A DNA stretch of 64,000 nt from Aerococcaceae bacterium DSM 111021 (GCA_020112395.1 JACCEK010000003.1:1-64000), one strand, 5' to 3'. Shown: positions 17,981 to 27,747, numbered from the stretch's first letter. Made by a program: numbers and translations. Notes: generated from the sequence alone by a model not told the origin.

Positions 17981-19576
17981 ATGAGTCAACAAATTGTACG
18001 TTTAATTGTAACGAGTGATACGCATGGTCATTGGTTGAACCGACCAGAGAATCCAAATGCTTCCTTGTTCAATACAGCAACATGTATTCAAAATTTAAAA
18101 GAAAAAGAGTCAGATGTGACGTTGACAATTGATTTAGGGGATTTTATCCAAGGGTCTTCATTCGCTACTTATTTAAGTCAAGAACGTAAAGAAGGCAATG
18201 TGATTGCAAGAGCGATGAATGCGATTGGCTTTGATTACCAGTTGATTGGGAATCATGAATTTAACTTTGGACAAGATTACCGTGATGAAATTATTCAAGC
18301 CTTGGACGCGAAGTTATTAGTCAGCAATATTATTGACGAAAAAACGAACAAGCCATTCCTTGGCGAACCTTACGATATTATTGAGAAAAATGGAATTAAA
18401 ATCGGGATTGTTGGTGTCACAACATCTTATATTCCAAACTGGGAATTGCCAGCTCATTATGAAGGGCTACGCTTCGATGATGCGTTTGAAACAGCGAAGT
18501 ACTATGTTGACGTTGTACGTGACCAAGTGGATCTCGTTATTCTAGCTTATCATGGTGGATTTGAACGTGACCTTGTCAGCAATGATCCTTTAGAAGAATT
18601 AACAAAAGAAAATCAAGGTTCAGAGATGCTAGCAGGAATTGAAGGTGTAGACGTCTTACTAACCGGACACCAGCACCGTGAACTAAATCAACAAGTGGAC
18701 CAAACCTATGTGATTCAACCAGGTTCAGTCGGTGAGATAGTCGCTGAAGTGGAGATCACATTAGATGACGACAAACAAGTCTCATTCATGAACGGGACAC
18801 TCCATAATACGGATCACTGTAAGGCTGACGATACATTAAGAGAAGTGATGCAACCAGAGATTACTGAAGGGAACACTTGGTTGAATACAGTACTCGGAGT
18901 GGCACCTTTAAATCAAGTGGCGAATAATCCATTGGAAGCACGTATTAAAGGCCATCCATTTATTGAATTTTTAAATCAAATTCAATTTGATGAAACGGGT
19001 GCAGATTTTAGTTCGGTTGCTTTAGTCAATGATGCGTTCGTGAATTTCCATGGTGAGATTACGAATGAAGTGTTACTAAAGAGCTATCCCTTCTATAATT
19101 TAATCGCAAAAGTAAATGTGATGGGTAAAGATTTATATGAAGTGATGGAGTTTAACTTAGAATATCTTATTGTTAATAATCAGAATCAAATTGATGTGAA
19201 CCCAGAGTATATCCAACCAAAACCAAAACATTATAACTTTGATGTCTACAGTGGAATGACAACAACGGTTGATATCACTCAACCTGTAGGCCGACGCGTT
19301 AAAAGTATTATCAATGACCAAACTGGGGAATTGATTGACGAGCAAGCAACTTATAGTGTGGCCTTATCTCAATATAGAGCTGTAGGTGGGGGAGACTTTA
19401 AGTGGTACGGCAAAGAAAAAATTGAGTCCATCTCAACAATTGACATTGCTACAATAATGAAAGAGGCACTGAAAGATTACTCAGAAGATAGATGGAATCA
19501 AATTAATTCAGACTATCAACATGTCACTTGGCAGCCCGAATTAAAACTAGCTGACATGAGTAACGCATTAGAATAA
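17981..19576 (+). CDS. metallophosphoesterase of the 5'-nucleotidase / 2',3'-cyclic phosphodiesterase family
   Basis: Two-domain phosphohydrolase of 531 residues. Metal-binding blocks: SDTHGH (D13, H15), DLGDF, GNHEFNFG, YHGG and TGHQHRE in the N-terminal half, with a 5_nucleotid_C domain from about 300 onward (YRAVGGGDF). No signal peptide or LPXTG anchor is present, unlike the surface nucleotidases of the family, so it should act in the cytoplasm. It probably dephosphorylates a nucleotide or related phosphoester. It is in operon with the MBL-fold gene and just upstream of a Ugp-like importer, which suggests salvage of imported phosphorylated compounds (inference). Confidence 0.87.
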   Translation: MSQQIVRLIVTSDTHGHWLNRPENPNASLFNTATCIQNLKEKESDVTLTIDLGDFIQGSSFATYLSQERKEGNVIARAMNAIGFDYQLIGNHEFNFGQDYRDEIIQALDAKLLVSNIIDEKTNKPFLGEPYDIIEKNGIKIGIVGVTTSYIPNWELPAHYEGLRFDDAFETAKYYVDVVRDQVDLVILAYHGGFERDLVSNDPLEELTKENQGSEMLAGIEGVDVLLTGHQHRELNQQVDQTYVIQPGSVGEIVAEVEITLDDDKQVSFMNGTLHNTDHCKADDTLREVMQPEITEGNTWLNTVLGVAPLNQVANNPLEARIKGHPFIEFLNQIQFDETGADFSSVALVNDAFVNFHGEITNEVLLKSYPFYNLIAKVNVMGKDLYEVMEFNLEYLIVNNQNQIDVNPEYIQPKPKHYNFDVYSGMTTTVDITQPVGRRVKSIINDQTGELIDEQATYSVALSQYRAVGGGDFKWYGKEKIESISTIDIATIMKEALKDYSEDRWNQINSDYQHVTWQPELKLADMSNALE

Positions 19577-19602
19577 TTAGAATACAATTATTTTTTATTG
19601 AA

Positions 19603-19634
19603 TTTACATAAAATTTACAGTAGCTTGGTATACT
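19603..19634 (+). promoter_or_regulatory. promoter of the ugp-like operon with possible PhoP box
   Basis: Two TTTACA hexamers (19603-19608 and 19614-19619) are spaced exactly 11 bp, the spacing of PhoP half-sites in Bacillus (TT(A/T/C)ACA-N5 repeats). A TATACT -10 box follows at 19629-19634. There is no good -35 at 17 bp, as expected for an activator-dependent promoter. Only two half-sites are visible, so the call is tentative. Confidence 0.4.
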
Positions 19635-19664
19635 GAAATAACTTGATAAGAATGAGGTGTAAGT

Positions 19665-20702
19665 GTGCAAGTAAGATTTGAAGATGTAACGCTTAAATTT
19701 GGTGACAAAACGGTATTAGATAAGATTAATTTCACATTACCTAGTAGTGAGCTAATATCATTTTTAGGCCCAAGTGGTAGTGGGAAGTCAACAACGTTGT
19801 ATTTAATTTCTGGTTTATTAGACGCTACTGAAGGAAAGATTTATTTCGATGATGTAGATGTAACGAATTTAGACCCTGTAAAACGTGGTGTCGGTTTAGT
19901 TTTCCAAAACTATGCGCTTTATCCACATCTAACTGTATTAGAAAATATTATGTTTCCATTAAAGATGGCAAAAATGAATAAAAAAGAACGCCGCCGCATC
20001 GCAACAGAAATGGCTGAATTGACTAAGATCGGGGATCAATTAGATAAATATCCGCGTCAATTATCTGGTGGACAACAGCAACGTGTAGCTATTAGTCGTG
20101 CTTTAGCAAAATCACCATCGATTTTATTGATGGATGAGCCGTTAAGCAACTTGGACGCACGTTTACGAATTGAGATGCGTGAAGAAATTCGCCGTATCCA
20201 AAAAGAGACAGGTGTAACGACTGTATTTGTAACGCATGATCAAGAAGAAGCGTTAAGTATTGCCGATCACGTTATGGTATTAGACGATGGTGAAATCCAA
20301 CAAATGACAGACCCTGTTACTTTATACGAAGATCCTAAAAATATATTTATTGCTAAATTCATAGGTTCACCAATTATAAATGTATTTGGAAAAGAATCTA
20401 GTAGTATCAACAAGAATCACAGATACTATAAAAAAGATTGGTTCCAATTTGGAATCCGCCCAGAGCATTTAGTAGTAGGTGACGAAGAGAATCACTTGCT
20501 AAGTTCAACTGTTGAGCGCATTGAACGCGTCGGTAAAGATATCACTATACATCTAATTAATGGATTGGAAAAATTCATTGTCTCTGATGTAGATGTTGAA
20601 GGAATGAGTGTAGGAGATACACTGTACTTTGATGCGGATGAAGCCCATGCCCTATATTTTGATATAGAAGGGAATCGCCTGGAAGGCAGGGATATTGAAT
20701 GA
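19665..20702 (+). CDS. ugpC: ABC importer ATPase, UgpC/MsmK family
   Basis: Cytoplasmic ATPase of 345 residues for a CUT1-type importer. Walker [10 protein letters not shown] at 35-43, signature LSGGQQQR, Walker B ILLMDEP, and a C-terminal TOBE/OB-type regulatory domain (from about 240) as in UgpC, MalK and MsmK. GTG start with GAGGTG 5 bp upstream. The stop overlaps the start of the first permease gene (ATGA). The four genes 19665-23735 form a complete importer; sn-glycerol-3-phosphate or glycerophosphodiesters are likely from the family resemblance, but a sugar substrate cannot be excluded. Confidence 0.85.
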   Translation: MQVRFEDVTLKFGDKTVLDKINFTLPSSELISFLGPSGSGKSTTLYLISGLLDATEGKIYFDDVDVTNLDPVKRGVGLVFQNYALYPHLTVLENIMFPLKMAKMNKKERRRIATEMAELTKIGDQLDKYPRQLSGGQQQRVAISRALAKSPSILLMDEPLSNLDARLRIEMREEIRRIQKETGVTTVFVTHDQEEALSIADHVMVLDDGEIQQMTDPVTLYEDPKNIFIAKFIGSPIINVFGKESSSINKNHRYYKKDWFQFGIRPEHLVVGDEENHLLSSTVERIERVGKDITIHLINGLEKFIVSDVDVEGMSVGDTLYFDADEAHALYFDIEGNRLEGRDIE

Positions 20703-21595
20703 ATAAGAAAGCAACAGGAAAAAGTACATTAGTTTCATTACTTTATTTAGCACCTGCGTTGATTTTTATTGGAATTTTTACAATTTATCCTATATTTAAA
20801 TCCATTGATATGAGTTTCTATACAGACTTTAATATTTTCACGGGTGAAATTAAAGCGCGTGGAATGGAAAATTATCAAGAGTTGTTAACTGATCCTGAAT
20901 TCTTCGAAGCATTAAAGAATACAGCAATCTATGTTATTGGTGTGGTGCCAGCATCGATTATTATCTCGATGTTTATTGCCGTATTATTGAATTCGGTACC
21001 TAAATTCCAAGGGTTCTTCCGATCAGTCTATTTCTTACCATTTGTTACGAGTACGGTTGCTATATCCGTTGTTTGGAGTTGGTTATACCATTCTAGGTAT
21101 GGGCTGATTAACTATATTCTAGGAATTTTTGGCGTAGATGCTATCAATTGGTTAGGAGATCCAGATAATGCGATGTTGTCTGTGATAATTATGGCCATTT
21201 GGAAAGGCTTAGGTTTTAACATTCTACTTCTGCTAGTTGGTTTAAATAATATAAGTGATAATTATTATAAAGCAGCAAAAGTAGATGGCGCCGGAGTGTG
21301 GGCAAGATTTACTAATATTACAATTCCACTCTTAAGACCAACATTATTCTTATTATCTGTTGTTGGAACAATCAATTCATTCAAAGTATTTGATGAAGTA
21401 TTTGCGCTATTCAATGGGCGCCCTGGACCTGCTGGTTCAGCGACAACAGTTGTTTATTACTTATTTAGAAAATTCTACGAACAATTCAACTATGGTGTCG
21501 CAGCCGCGTCAGGTATTGTCTTATTCCTGATTGTTTTAGGTATTACAATCATTCAATACCTTGGTAATCGATACTTTGAGAAGCGAGGTGGGTAA
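20699..21595 (+). CDS. ugpA: ABC importer permease, UgpA-like
   Basis: Inner-membrane permease of 298 residues with six predicted helices and an EAA-type loop near AAKVDGAGVWARFTNITIP. It overlaps the ATPase gene by 4 bp, and the second permease follows after 2 bp. It resembles UgpA/MalF-type subunits without the extended periplasmic loop of MalF. Confidence 0.88.
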   Translation: MNKKATGKSTLVSLLYLAPALIFIGIFTIYPIFKSIDMSFYTDFNIFTGEIKARGMENYQELLTDPEFFEALKNTAIYVIGVVPASIIISMFIAVLLNSVPKFQGFFRSVYFLPFVTSTVAISVVWSWLYHSRYGLINYILGIFGVDAINWLGDPDNAMLSVIIMAIWKGLGFNILLLLVGLNNISDNYYKAAKVDGAGVWARFTNITIPLLRPTLFLLSVVGTINSFKVFDEVFALFNGRPGPAGSATTVVYYLFRKFYEQFNYGVAAASGIVLFLIVLGITIIQYLGNRYFEKRGG

Positions 21596-21597
21596 TC

Positions 21598-22419
21598 GTG
21601 AAGAAATTCTTACAATTATTTTCAATCTATTTAGTGCTTTTTATAGGCGGTCTTTTAATGGTGTTACCATTCTTTTGGATGGTTTCAACAAGTTTGAAGT
21701 CCGCTGGAGAAGCCATTGCGATGCCACCATCTTGGTTGCCTAGCAATTGGCTATTCTCAAACTATGAAGAAGCGCTTGCTGCAGCACCTTTTGCCCGTTA
21801 CTTTTTAAACAGTGTGATCGTAACTGTCGCATCCACTGCGGGTGAATTATTTACTAGCATACTGGCAGCCTTTGCCTTTGCTAAACTTAAATTTTGGGGT
21901 AAAGATTTAATATTTTTAATATTGCTAGCTACTATGATGGTTCCAGGTGAGTTGATGACCATCCCAAACTTTGTTACTTTGGCTAATTGGGATTTAGTTA
22001 ATACATACTGGGCATTAATTATCCCTTGGTTGGCGAGTGTATTCTCGATCTTTACTCTGAAGCAATCGTTTGAATCTATACCGGATGCATTGTATTATTC
22101 TGCTAAAATAGATGGAAGTAGTGATTGGCGTTTCCTTTGGGAAATGATGGTTCCACTCTCTCAATCATCTGTCGTTGCAGTGATTATTCTGAAGGTTATC
22201 GGAAGCTGGAACTCATTCATGTGGCCACTGATTGTGACGAATGATACGAATCTCCGTACGTTACCTGTCGGACTTCAAGCATTCACAACGGAAGCTGGAA
22301 CTAAATTTGAGTTACTAATGGCTGCTTCAACGATTGTTATTGTCCCTATGGTTATCATCTATCTATTGTTGCAACGTTACATTATTCAAGGTATCTCGAA
22401 CTCTGGACTAAAAGGTTAG
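21598..22419 (+). CDS. ugpE: ABC importer permease, UgpE-like
   Basis: Inner-membrane permease of 273 residues with six predicted helices. The N-terminal MVSTSLKS motif is typical of the MalG/UgpE group and the EAA loop is near SAKIDGSSDWRFLWEMMVP. The GTG start directly follows the ugpA-like stop. Confidence 0.88.
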   Translation: MKKFLQLFSIYLVLFIGGLLMVLPFFWMVSTSLKSAGEAIAMPPSWLPSNWLFSNYEEALAAAPFARYFLNSVIVTVASTAGELFTSILAAFAFAKLKFWGKDLIFLILLATMMVPGELMTIPNFVTLANWDLVNTYWALIIPWLASVFSIFTLKQSFESIPDALYYSAKIDGSSDWRFLWEMMVPLSQSSVVAVIILKVIGSWNSFMWPLIVTNDTNLRTLPVGLQAFTTEAGTKFELLMAASTIVIVPMVIIYLLLQRYIIQGISNSGLKG

Positions 22420-22454
22420 TCGATAAGTATACATCCTCAGGAGGGAATTATTTA

Positions 22455-23735
22455 ATGAAGAAATTTAAATTAGCGATTGCTGCTTTAGCGGCATCAATGT
22501 CAGTTAATGTGTTTTCACCATTAACAGCACAAGCACAAGAAGAGCCAGTAGAAATCTCGTTCTGGCATGCAATGAATGGTCCACACCAAGACATGATTAC
22601 TGAATTAGTTGAAGGATTCAATGGTTCACAAGACCAATACGTTGTTGTTGAACAAAACCAAGGCGACTACAGTAGTTTACAACAAAGTATTATGGCATCT
22701 GGTGTTTCAGGTGACTTACCAACAATGTCTCAATTAACAAACTCTAATACCCCTGATTTTCGTGAGCAAGGGTTATTAACTTCATTAGACGCTTACTTAA
22801 CAGATGAAAATGGCTGGACTGATGAATTAAAAGATGGAATCTTTGAAGGTTTCATGACGGGTGTGACTTATGATGATGGTATCTATGCGATCCCATTCTC
22901 AAAATCAGTTCGTTTAATGTTTGTTAACCAAGACTTATTAGACGAAGTTGAAGCGGAAATTCCAACAACTTGGGCAGAAGTCCAAGCGTTAGGTGAAGCA
23001 ATGGATGAAGCTGGACTTGAAGAAGAAGCCATGGGATTAGAAAACTCTATCTCTATGGAAGTTGAAACAATGGCCCGTCAAAACGGTGCTACTTGGGTTG
23101 CTGATGATTTATCAGAAGTAGAAATCGCTTCTGAAACAGCGATTGAACCTGTTCAATTTGTTAAAGACTTAATTGATAACGGACACGCTCGCCAAGCTGG
23201 TGAAGATGGATTCATGTCTGGACCATTCTCACAAGGTGCAAGTGCTTTATACATCGGTTCTTCAGCAGGATTACCACACGTATTACCTGGAATTGAAGAG
23301 AACGGAATTAACCTGACTACAGCTGAGCTTCCAGTATTCAACGATGGTGAAAAGTTAACTTTATTCGCTGGTAATGATTTAGGTGTGTTTGAATCAGCTT
23401 CAGAAGAAGAGCGCGCGGGTGCAGCAGCATTCTTAGCTTACTTATTAGAAGGCGAAAATACTGCTAAATGGGCAATTGGAACAGGTTACTTACCAATCAC
23501 TCAAGCAGGACTAGATTCTGACTTATGGCAAGATTACTTAGCTGAAAACCCACTTGTAGAAGCGGCTTCAACAGAGTTAGACTACGGTCAATCTCAAGTT
23601 CCTTATGTAGGATCTTCAGAAGTATTTAGCGAAATCGAATTAGCTATCGAAAACATCATGATTAATGATGCGGATATCCAAGCAGAGATGCAAGGGATTG
23701 AAGACTTAGTAAAAGGTCATATCGGCGTAGAGTAA
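22455..23735 (+). CDS. ugpB: extracellular solute-binding protein, UgpB-like
   Basis: Secreted family 1 binding protein of 426 residues. Signal peptide with cleavage near AQA-QE (about 27/28); no lipobox cysteine is seen, which is unusual for a Gram-positive binding protein. FWHAMNGPHQDMI at the mature N-terminus is typical of glycerol-3-phosphate and glycerophosphodiester receptors (UgpB: FWHSM). Strong AGGAGG before the ATG. Last gene of the importer operon. Confidence 0.85.
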   Translation: MKKFKLAIAALAASMSVNVFSPLTAQAQEEPVEISFWHAMNGPHQDMITELVEGFNGSQDQYVVVEQNQGDYSSLQQSIMASGVSGDLPTMSQLTNSNTPDFREQGLLTSLDAYLTDENGWTDELKDGIFEGFMTGVTYDDGIYAIPFSKSVRLMFVNQDLLDEVEAEIPTTWAEVQALGEAMDEAGLEEEAMGLENSISMEVETMARQNGATWVADDLSEVEIASETAIEPVQFVKDLIDNGHARQAGEDGFMSGPFSQGASALYIGSSAGLPHVLPGIEENGINLTTAELPVFNDGEKLTLFAGNDLGVFESASEEERAGAAAFLAYLLEGENTAKWAIGTGYLPITQAGLDSDLWQDYLAENPLVEAASTELDYGQSQVPYVGSSEVFSEIELAIENIMINDADIQAEMQGIEDLVKGHIGVE

Positions 23736-23770
23736 TCTACTAACCGCAACAATAGAATAGATAACAAATG

Positions 23771-23798
23771 CACCTACTTTTTTAAAGTGGGTGTTTTT
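23771..23798 (+). terminator. terminator of the ugp-like operon
   Basis: Stem CACCTACTTT/AAAGTGGGTG with one wobble pair followed by TTTTTTT. Confidence 0.92.
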
Positions 23799-23951
23799 TT
23801 ATTCAACGTATATGCATCAGATGAATTTTAAGATAAGTGGTTTCACCATATGTGCATTTTTTCAATATTGAAAAAAGATATGGCTATATTTATGTTTATT
23901 TCTGCTATAATAAGTCAATAAATCGTATGATGACTTAACAAGGAGAAAATT

Positions 23952-25196
23952 ATGAAAAAAGAAAAAATATTTTACGGTTGGTGGATAGTGATTGCGATAT
24001 TAACAAACGTCGCGTTATTAGGACCAGCTGCAGTTGCACTTGCGAACCTTTTCCAAACAGCAGTAACAACAGAGTTCGGAATTACTAATAGTGCCTTTGC
24101 GATTAATAATATGATTGTTTTAGGAATCGGGATATTCATATCGCCGATCGTGTCAAAATACTTAGCAGGACCTCACTTCAAAAAAACGTATTTAATGGGT
24201 ATAGCTTCATATATTATTGGATTAGTAGGATATAGTATTTCACAGAATATTTACATGTTTTATTTCTTCTCATTGTTTATAGGTATTGGCTTTATTACGT
24301 CTACAATGATTCCTGCGAGTCTTTTAATTAACAATTGGTTTGTTGAAAAAAGAGGATTAGCATTAAGTATTGCACTTTCAGGTCTAGGTGTAGGTGGGTT
24401 TGTTTTAAGTCCAGTTATTACAATTTTAATTACGAATATTCAATGGCGAATGACTTACTTAATCTATGCCATTACGATTGCTGTAGTGGTTATACCTATT
24501 ACAATTTTTCTATTAAAGTTCAAACCAGAAGACATAGGCTTACAAGCTTTAGGAGCAGAAGAGGCTAATTCAAAAACTAACTCTGGTGAAAATGTAAATG
24601 ATGGCAAAGTATCATTATCTGTTAAAGATTCAAAGACAAAACTCTTCTTTATCGCCTTAATTGGTGGATCATTAATTATCGGACTCGTTAATAATGGTGG
24701 ATTAGGACAGTTCCCACCCTCAATTACAATCCAACATGGTCCGGTATTTTCATCAATTATTGTATCATTGTATTCAATTGTTGGTATTGCAGGTAAACTA
24801 ATTTTAGGGCAAGTGACAGATAAATATGGTGTTCGAGTGAGTGTCATTTACACAACAATTGGTATTGCGATAGCATATTCATTGATGATGTTCTCAGATG
24901 TACAATTAAACGTATATCTAATGGCAATCTTCTTTGGAATTTCAAACGCGAATGCAACAGTTCTGGCACCATTACTTACGAACTCTATATTCCCGGCAAA
25001 AGAGTACTCAGGTGCATTTGGGTTTGTTCAATCGGGTCAACAATTAGGTATGGCCATTGGGTCACTAGCAGTAGCAGGAATTGCTGATGCTAGTGGAGGT
25101 TATACAGCTTCATGGCTTGTTATGGCAATCCTTGGGTTAGCAGGAGGCTTATCGTGGTTAGTAGCCATCTCTAATTCTAAAAAGTATGTTAAATAA
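23952..25196 (+). CDS. MFS transporter, oxalate/formate antiporter (OFA) family
   Basis: Membrane carrier of 414 residues with 12 predicted helices. The N-terminal YGWWIVIA motif and the overall pattern are those of the OFA family, which moves small monocarboxylates or dicarboxylates. A charged cytoplasmic loop (about 195-230) separates the two six-helix halves. AAGGAG lies in front of the ATG. It is monocistronic, with terminators on both sides. The transported acid cannot be read from the sequence. Confidence 0.87.
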   Translation: MKKEKIFYGWWIVIAILTNVALLGPAAVALANLFQTAVTTEFGITNSAFAINNMIVLGIGIFISPIVSKYLAGPHFKKTYLMGIASYIIGLVGYSISQNIYMFYFFSLFIGIGFITSTMIPASLLINNWFVEKRGLALSIALSGLGVGGFVLSPVITILITNIQWRMTYLIYAITIAVVVIPITIFLLKFKPEDIGLQALGAEEANSKTNSGENVNDGKVSLSVKDSKTKLFFIALIGGSLIIGLVNNGGLGQFPPSITIQHGPVFSSIIVSLYSIVGIAGKLILGQVTDKYGVRVSVIYTTIGIAIAYSLMMFSDVQLNVYLMAIFFGISNANATVLAPLLTNSIFPAKEYSGAFGFVQSGQQLGMAIGSLAVAGIADASGGYTASWLVMAILGLAGGLSWLVAISNSKKYVK

Positions 25197-25201
25197 TTAA
25201 T

Positions 25202-25244
25202 AAAAACTTCGAAACTCGATTAAGTGAGTTTCGAAGTTTTTTTG
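25202..25244 (+). terminator. terminator of the OFA transporter gene
   Basis: Perfect 15-bp stem AAAACTTCGAAACTC/GAGTTTCGAAGTTTT followed by TTT. Confidence 0.93.
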
Positions 25245-25261
25245 TATATATTTGTATGTAC

Positions 25262-25298
25262 AAAAAAACCTCCGAAGCTCTTGATAGAGCTTTAGAGG
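25262..25298 (-). terminator. terminator of the purine permease gene
   Basis: On the minus strand GCCTCTAAAGCTCT pairs with AGAGCTTCGGAGG and is followed by a run of seven T. Confidence 0.9.
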
Positions 25299-25305
25299 CA
25301 TAAAA

Positions 25306-26769
25306 TTAAAATGAAGCCATGACAATAAAGTTCAGGATGAATAATCCCATTGAAATCCATAGAATCGGGTGAACATCTTTCGCTTCGCCTTTAACAATCT
25401 TAACGAGCCCATAAGTAATGAATCCTGCTGCAATCCCGTTAGAGATTGAGTAAGCAAGTCCCATAAACACTGAAGTAAAGAAGGCTGGAACGGCTACTGA
25501 GAAATCAGACCATTCGATATCAGCAAAGCTTGAAACCATTAAGATACCAACAATTATTAATGCTGGAGCTGTTGCAGCAGCTGGAACAATACTAATAACA
25601 GGCGCTAGGAATGCAGCAAGGATGAAACAAATAGCAGTCGCAACTGAAGTTAATCCAGTACGTCCACCCGCTCCAATACCAGCAGCTGACTCAACGAACG
25701 TCGTTGTGTTTGATGTACCAAAGATAGCACCAAAGACTGTACCTACTGAATCGGCGAATAATGCACGGTCCATCTTAGATGTAATACCTGTTGAATCTTC
25801 TAATTCTTTAATATCTTTATCTGTGAAGATTCCAGTACGACGGCCAGTACCAATGAATGTACCAATTGTGTCGAACACATCCGCTAAACTAAATGCAAAA
25901 ATCGTCATAATAACAACAGGCAGTTTAGTAATATCTGAGAATAGGGATGGTAGCCCGGCTGATGTAAAGATAACTAAAAAGGTTTCTTTAAATTCAACGA
26001 AAGCAGCGCCTAATGTATTTTGAGAAAAATCAATTGTTGATAAATCAACTAAACCAAAGACCATTGATAATAAAGTCGTTGCAATAATACCAATTAGAAT
26101 CGCGCCTTGTACATTCAAGATCATTAAAGCGATTGTAATGAATAGACCAAAGACAACAATTAGGACAGTTGGTTGAGTTAAATCAACTAACTCAGGTAAA
26201 ATACCTCCACTTGTTACAACGGATTCAACGACACCGTTGATTTCTGATCCGCCAGGTTGTCCGTTTACCGAAACGATGTTTGTCACATCAGAAGTAAATT
26301 GTAATAGACCTGCGTTTTTTATACCTAAGTAACCAATAAATACACCGATACCAGCAGAAATAGCATGCTGTAAAAACTCTGGAATCGCTAGAATTAACAT
26401 TTTTCGTACTTTTGTAACGGTAATTAAAACGTTAATCAATCCACAGATAAATACCATTGATAAAGCTTCTTGCCAAGTAAAACCTAAGGCAAAGACAACT
26501 GTATAGGTAAAGAAAGCATTTAAGCCCATACCTGGCGCAAGTGCGTAAGGGACATTTGCGAATAGTCCAATAAATAATGTCGAGATAGCTGATGCAAATA
26601 ATGTCGCTAGAAACACTGCCTGAGATGGCATTCCAGATAATGCTAAAATACTAGGGTTAACAAACACAATGTAAGACATTGCTAAGAAAGTTGTAATACC
26701 TGCCACAATTTCTGTTGAAAAAGTTGTGTTATGTTCTTCCAACTTAAAAAAACGATTTAAAGCGTTCAT
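25306..26769 (-). CDS. NCS2/AzgA-family purine (hypoxanthine/guanine/adenine) permease
   Basis: Membrane transporter of 487 residues with about 12-14 helices. The N-terminus ALNRFFKLEEHNTTFSTEI and the following AGITTFLAMSYIVFVNPSIL are diagnostic for the AzgA/PbuG/PbuO group. FGTSNTTTFVESAAGI is the substrate-binding region. It imports purine bases with protons. AGGAGG lies upstream of the ATG. A possible PurR box lies about 100 bp upstream; no purine riboswitch core could be recognised in the leader. Confidence 0.92.
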   Translation of the reverse strand: MNALNRFFKLEEHNTTFSTEIVAGITTFLAMSYIVFVNPSILALSGMPSQAVFLATLFASAISTLFIGLFANVPYALAPGMGLNAFFTYTVVFALGFTWQEALSMVFICGLINVLITVTKVRKMLILAIPEFLQHAISAGIGVFIGYLGIKNAGLLQFTSDVTNIVSVNGQPGGSEINGVVESVVTSGGILPELVDLTQPTVLIVVFGLFITIALMILNVQGAILIGIIATTLLSMVFGLVDLSTIDFSQNTLGAAFVEFKETFLVIFTSAGLPSLFSDITKLPVVIMTIFAFSLADVFDTIGTFIGTGRRTGIFTDKDIKELEDSTGITSKMDRALFADSVGTVFGAIFGTSNTTTFVESAAGIGAGGRTGLTSVATAICFILAAFLAPVISIVPAAATAPALIIVGILMVSSFADIEWSDFSVAVPAFFTSVFMGLAYSISNGIAAGFITYGLVKIVKGEAKDVHPILWISMGLFILNFIVMASF

Positions 26770-26868
26770 TTTCTTCCTCCTAAAATATGTATATTACGCA
26801 AGTTAGTATATCAACTGCGTCAAGATATTCATAGACTGAAACAAACGTTTAGTGGTTATTAATACTTC

Positions 26869-26881
26869 AATGTTCGTGTTT
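26869..26881 (-). promoter_or_regulatory. possible PurR box upstream of the purine permease
   Basis: On the minus strand AAACACGAACATT agrees at 11 of 13 positions with the lactic-acid-bacterial PurBox AWWWCCGAACWWT. It lies about 85-100 bp upstream of the gene, a distance at which PurR activates in Lactococcus. The two mismatches include one core C. Confidence 0.3.
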
Positions 26882-27032
26882 TTTAATTTGTATGGATATG
26901 CGACTGAGAATTGAGTACAATAGTAGTCTGCCTATTATTCAACGAATAATAACTCAATGTATAGGTGAGTCATTATATACTGATTCACAACTATGATATA
27001 ATATTTTATATAAAGGAAGAAGGTGACTTGGC

Positions 27033-27737
27033 ATGACAAAAGATAATGCCTTTGTAATTGGAGATATACATGGCATGTACCATTCGTTAGAGGTCATGTT
27101 ATCTCATTGGCGCCGAGAAGATGAGCAATTAATATTGATTGGTGATTATATTGATCGAGGTCCTAATTCAGATTCTGTGCTTAAGACGGTAAGAGAGTTA
27201 CAAAGTGAGCACGGTGCAATTCTTATAAGAGGGAATCATGAGCAGTTATTCCTAAATTACTTACTTAACCCAAAAAAAGATTGGAAACTATACAAACAAA
27301 ACGGCGGAGCGACAACTATTTCTCAGCTATTGAAACTCAACGTAGAGGAAGTTGAAGAAGGAGATCCTGAGGAAGTGGCTCAAAGCCTGCTTTCTCAAGA
27401 GCCATGGCTTGTCAGTTGGCTAGAAAGTTTAGTGTATTACACAACTTTTGGGAATCATATTATTGTTCACGCAGGTGTTGATTTTAGCAAATCAGATTGG
27501 CGTTTTACATCTTTACATGATTTCTTATGGATCCGTGAGGGCTTCCATTTTGAAAAAAATACGACAGGCCGTAATATCATCTTTGGACATACGCCTGTGC
27601 AAACATTACACGATACAGTCGAACCCTGGAAGCGCGATGGTAAATGGGGGATAGACGGTGGGAATGTCTATGGTGGAAGTTTGATTGGATTACGAATAGA
27701 TAAAGAAAATGTCAATGACGTCATAGTACTTAGATAG
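27033..27737 (+). CDS. PPP-family metallophosphatase (serine/threonine phosphatase or Ap4A hydrolase type)
   Basis: Cytoplasmic phosphatase of 234 residues with the full PPP signature: GDIHG (8-12), GDYIDRG (about 37-43) and RGNHE (about 68-72), plus HAGV and GHTP later. Such small bacterial members (PrpE/ApaH-like) dephosphorylate proteins or cleave dinucleoside polyphosphates. AAGGAAGAAGG precedes the ATG. tex follows after 10 bp, so the two genes form an operon. Confidence 0.88.
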   Translation: MTKDNAFVIGDIHGMYHSLEVMLSHWRREDEQLILIGDYIDRGPNSDSVLKTVRELQSEHGAILIRGNHEQLFLNYLLNPKKDWKLYKQNGGATTISQLLKLNVEEVEEGDPEEVAQSLLSQEPWLVSWLESLVYYTTFGNHIIVHAGVDFSKSDWRFTSLHDFLWIREGFHFEKNTTGRNIIFGHTPVQTLHDTVEPWKRDGKWGIDGGNVYGGSLIGLRIDKENVNDVIVLR

Positions 27738-27747
27738 GAGATATTGA

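Noticed and set aside
24464-26023. Frames opposite the OFA carrier and the purine permease (24464-24847, 25622-26023)
   Set aside because: Shadows of long membrane-protein genes with clear family motifs on the other strand.
26770-26960. Purine riboswitch in front of the AzgA-type permease
   Set aside because: The conserved core and loop-loop elements could not be found on the minus strand.
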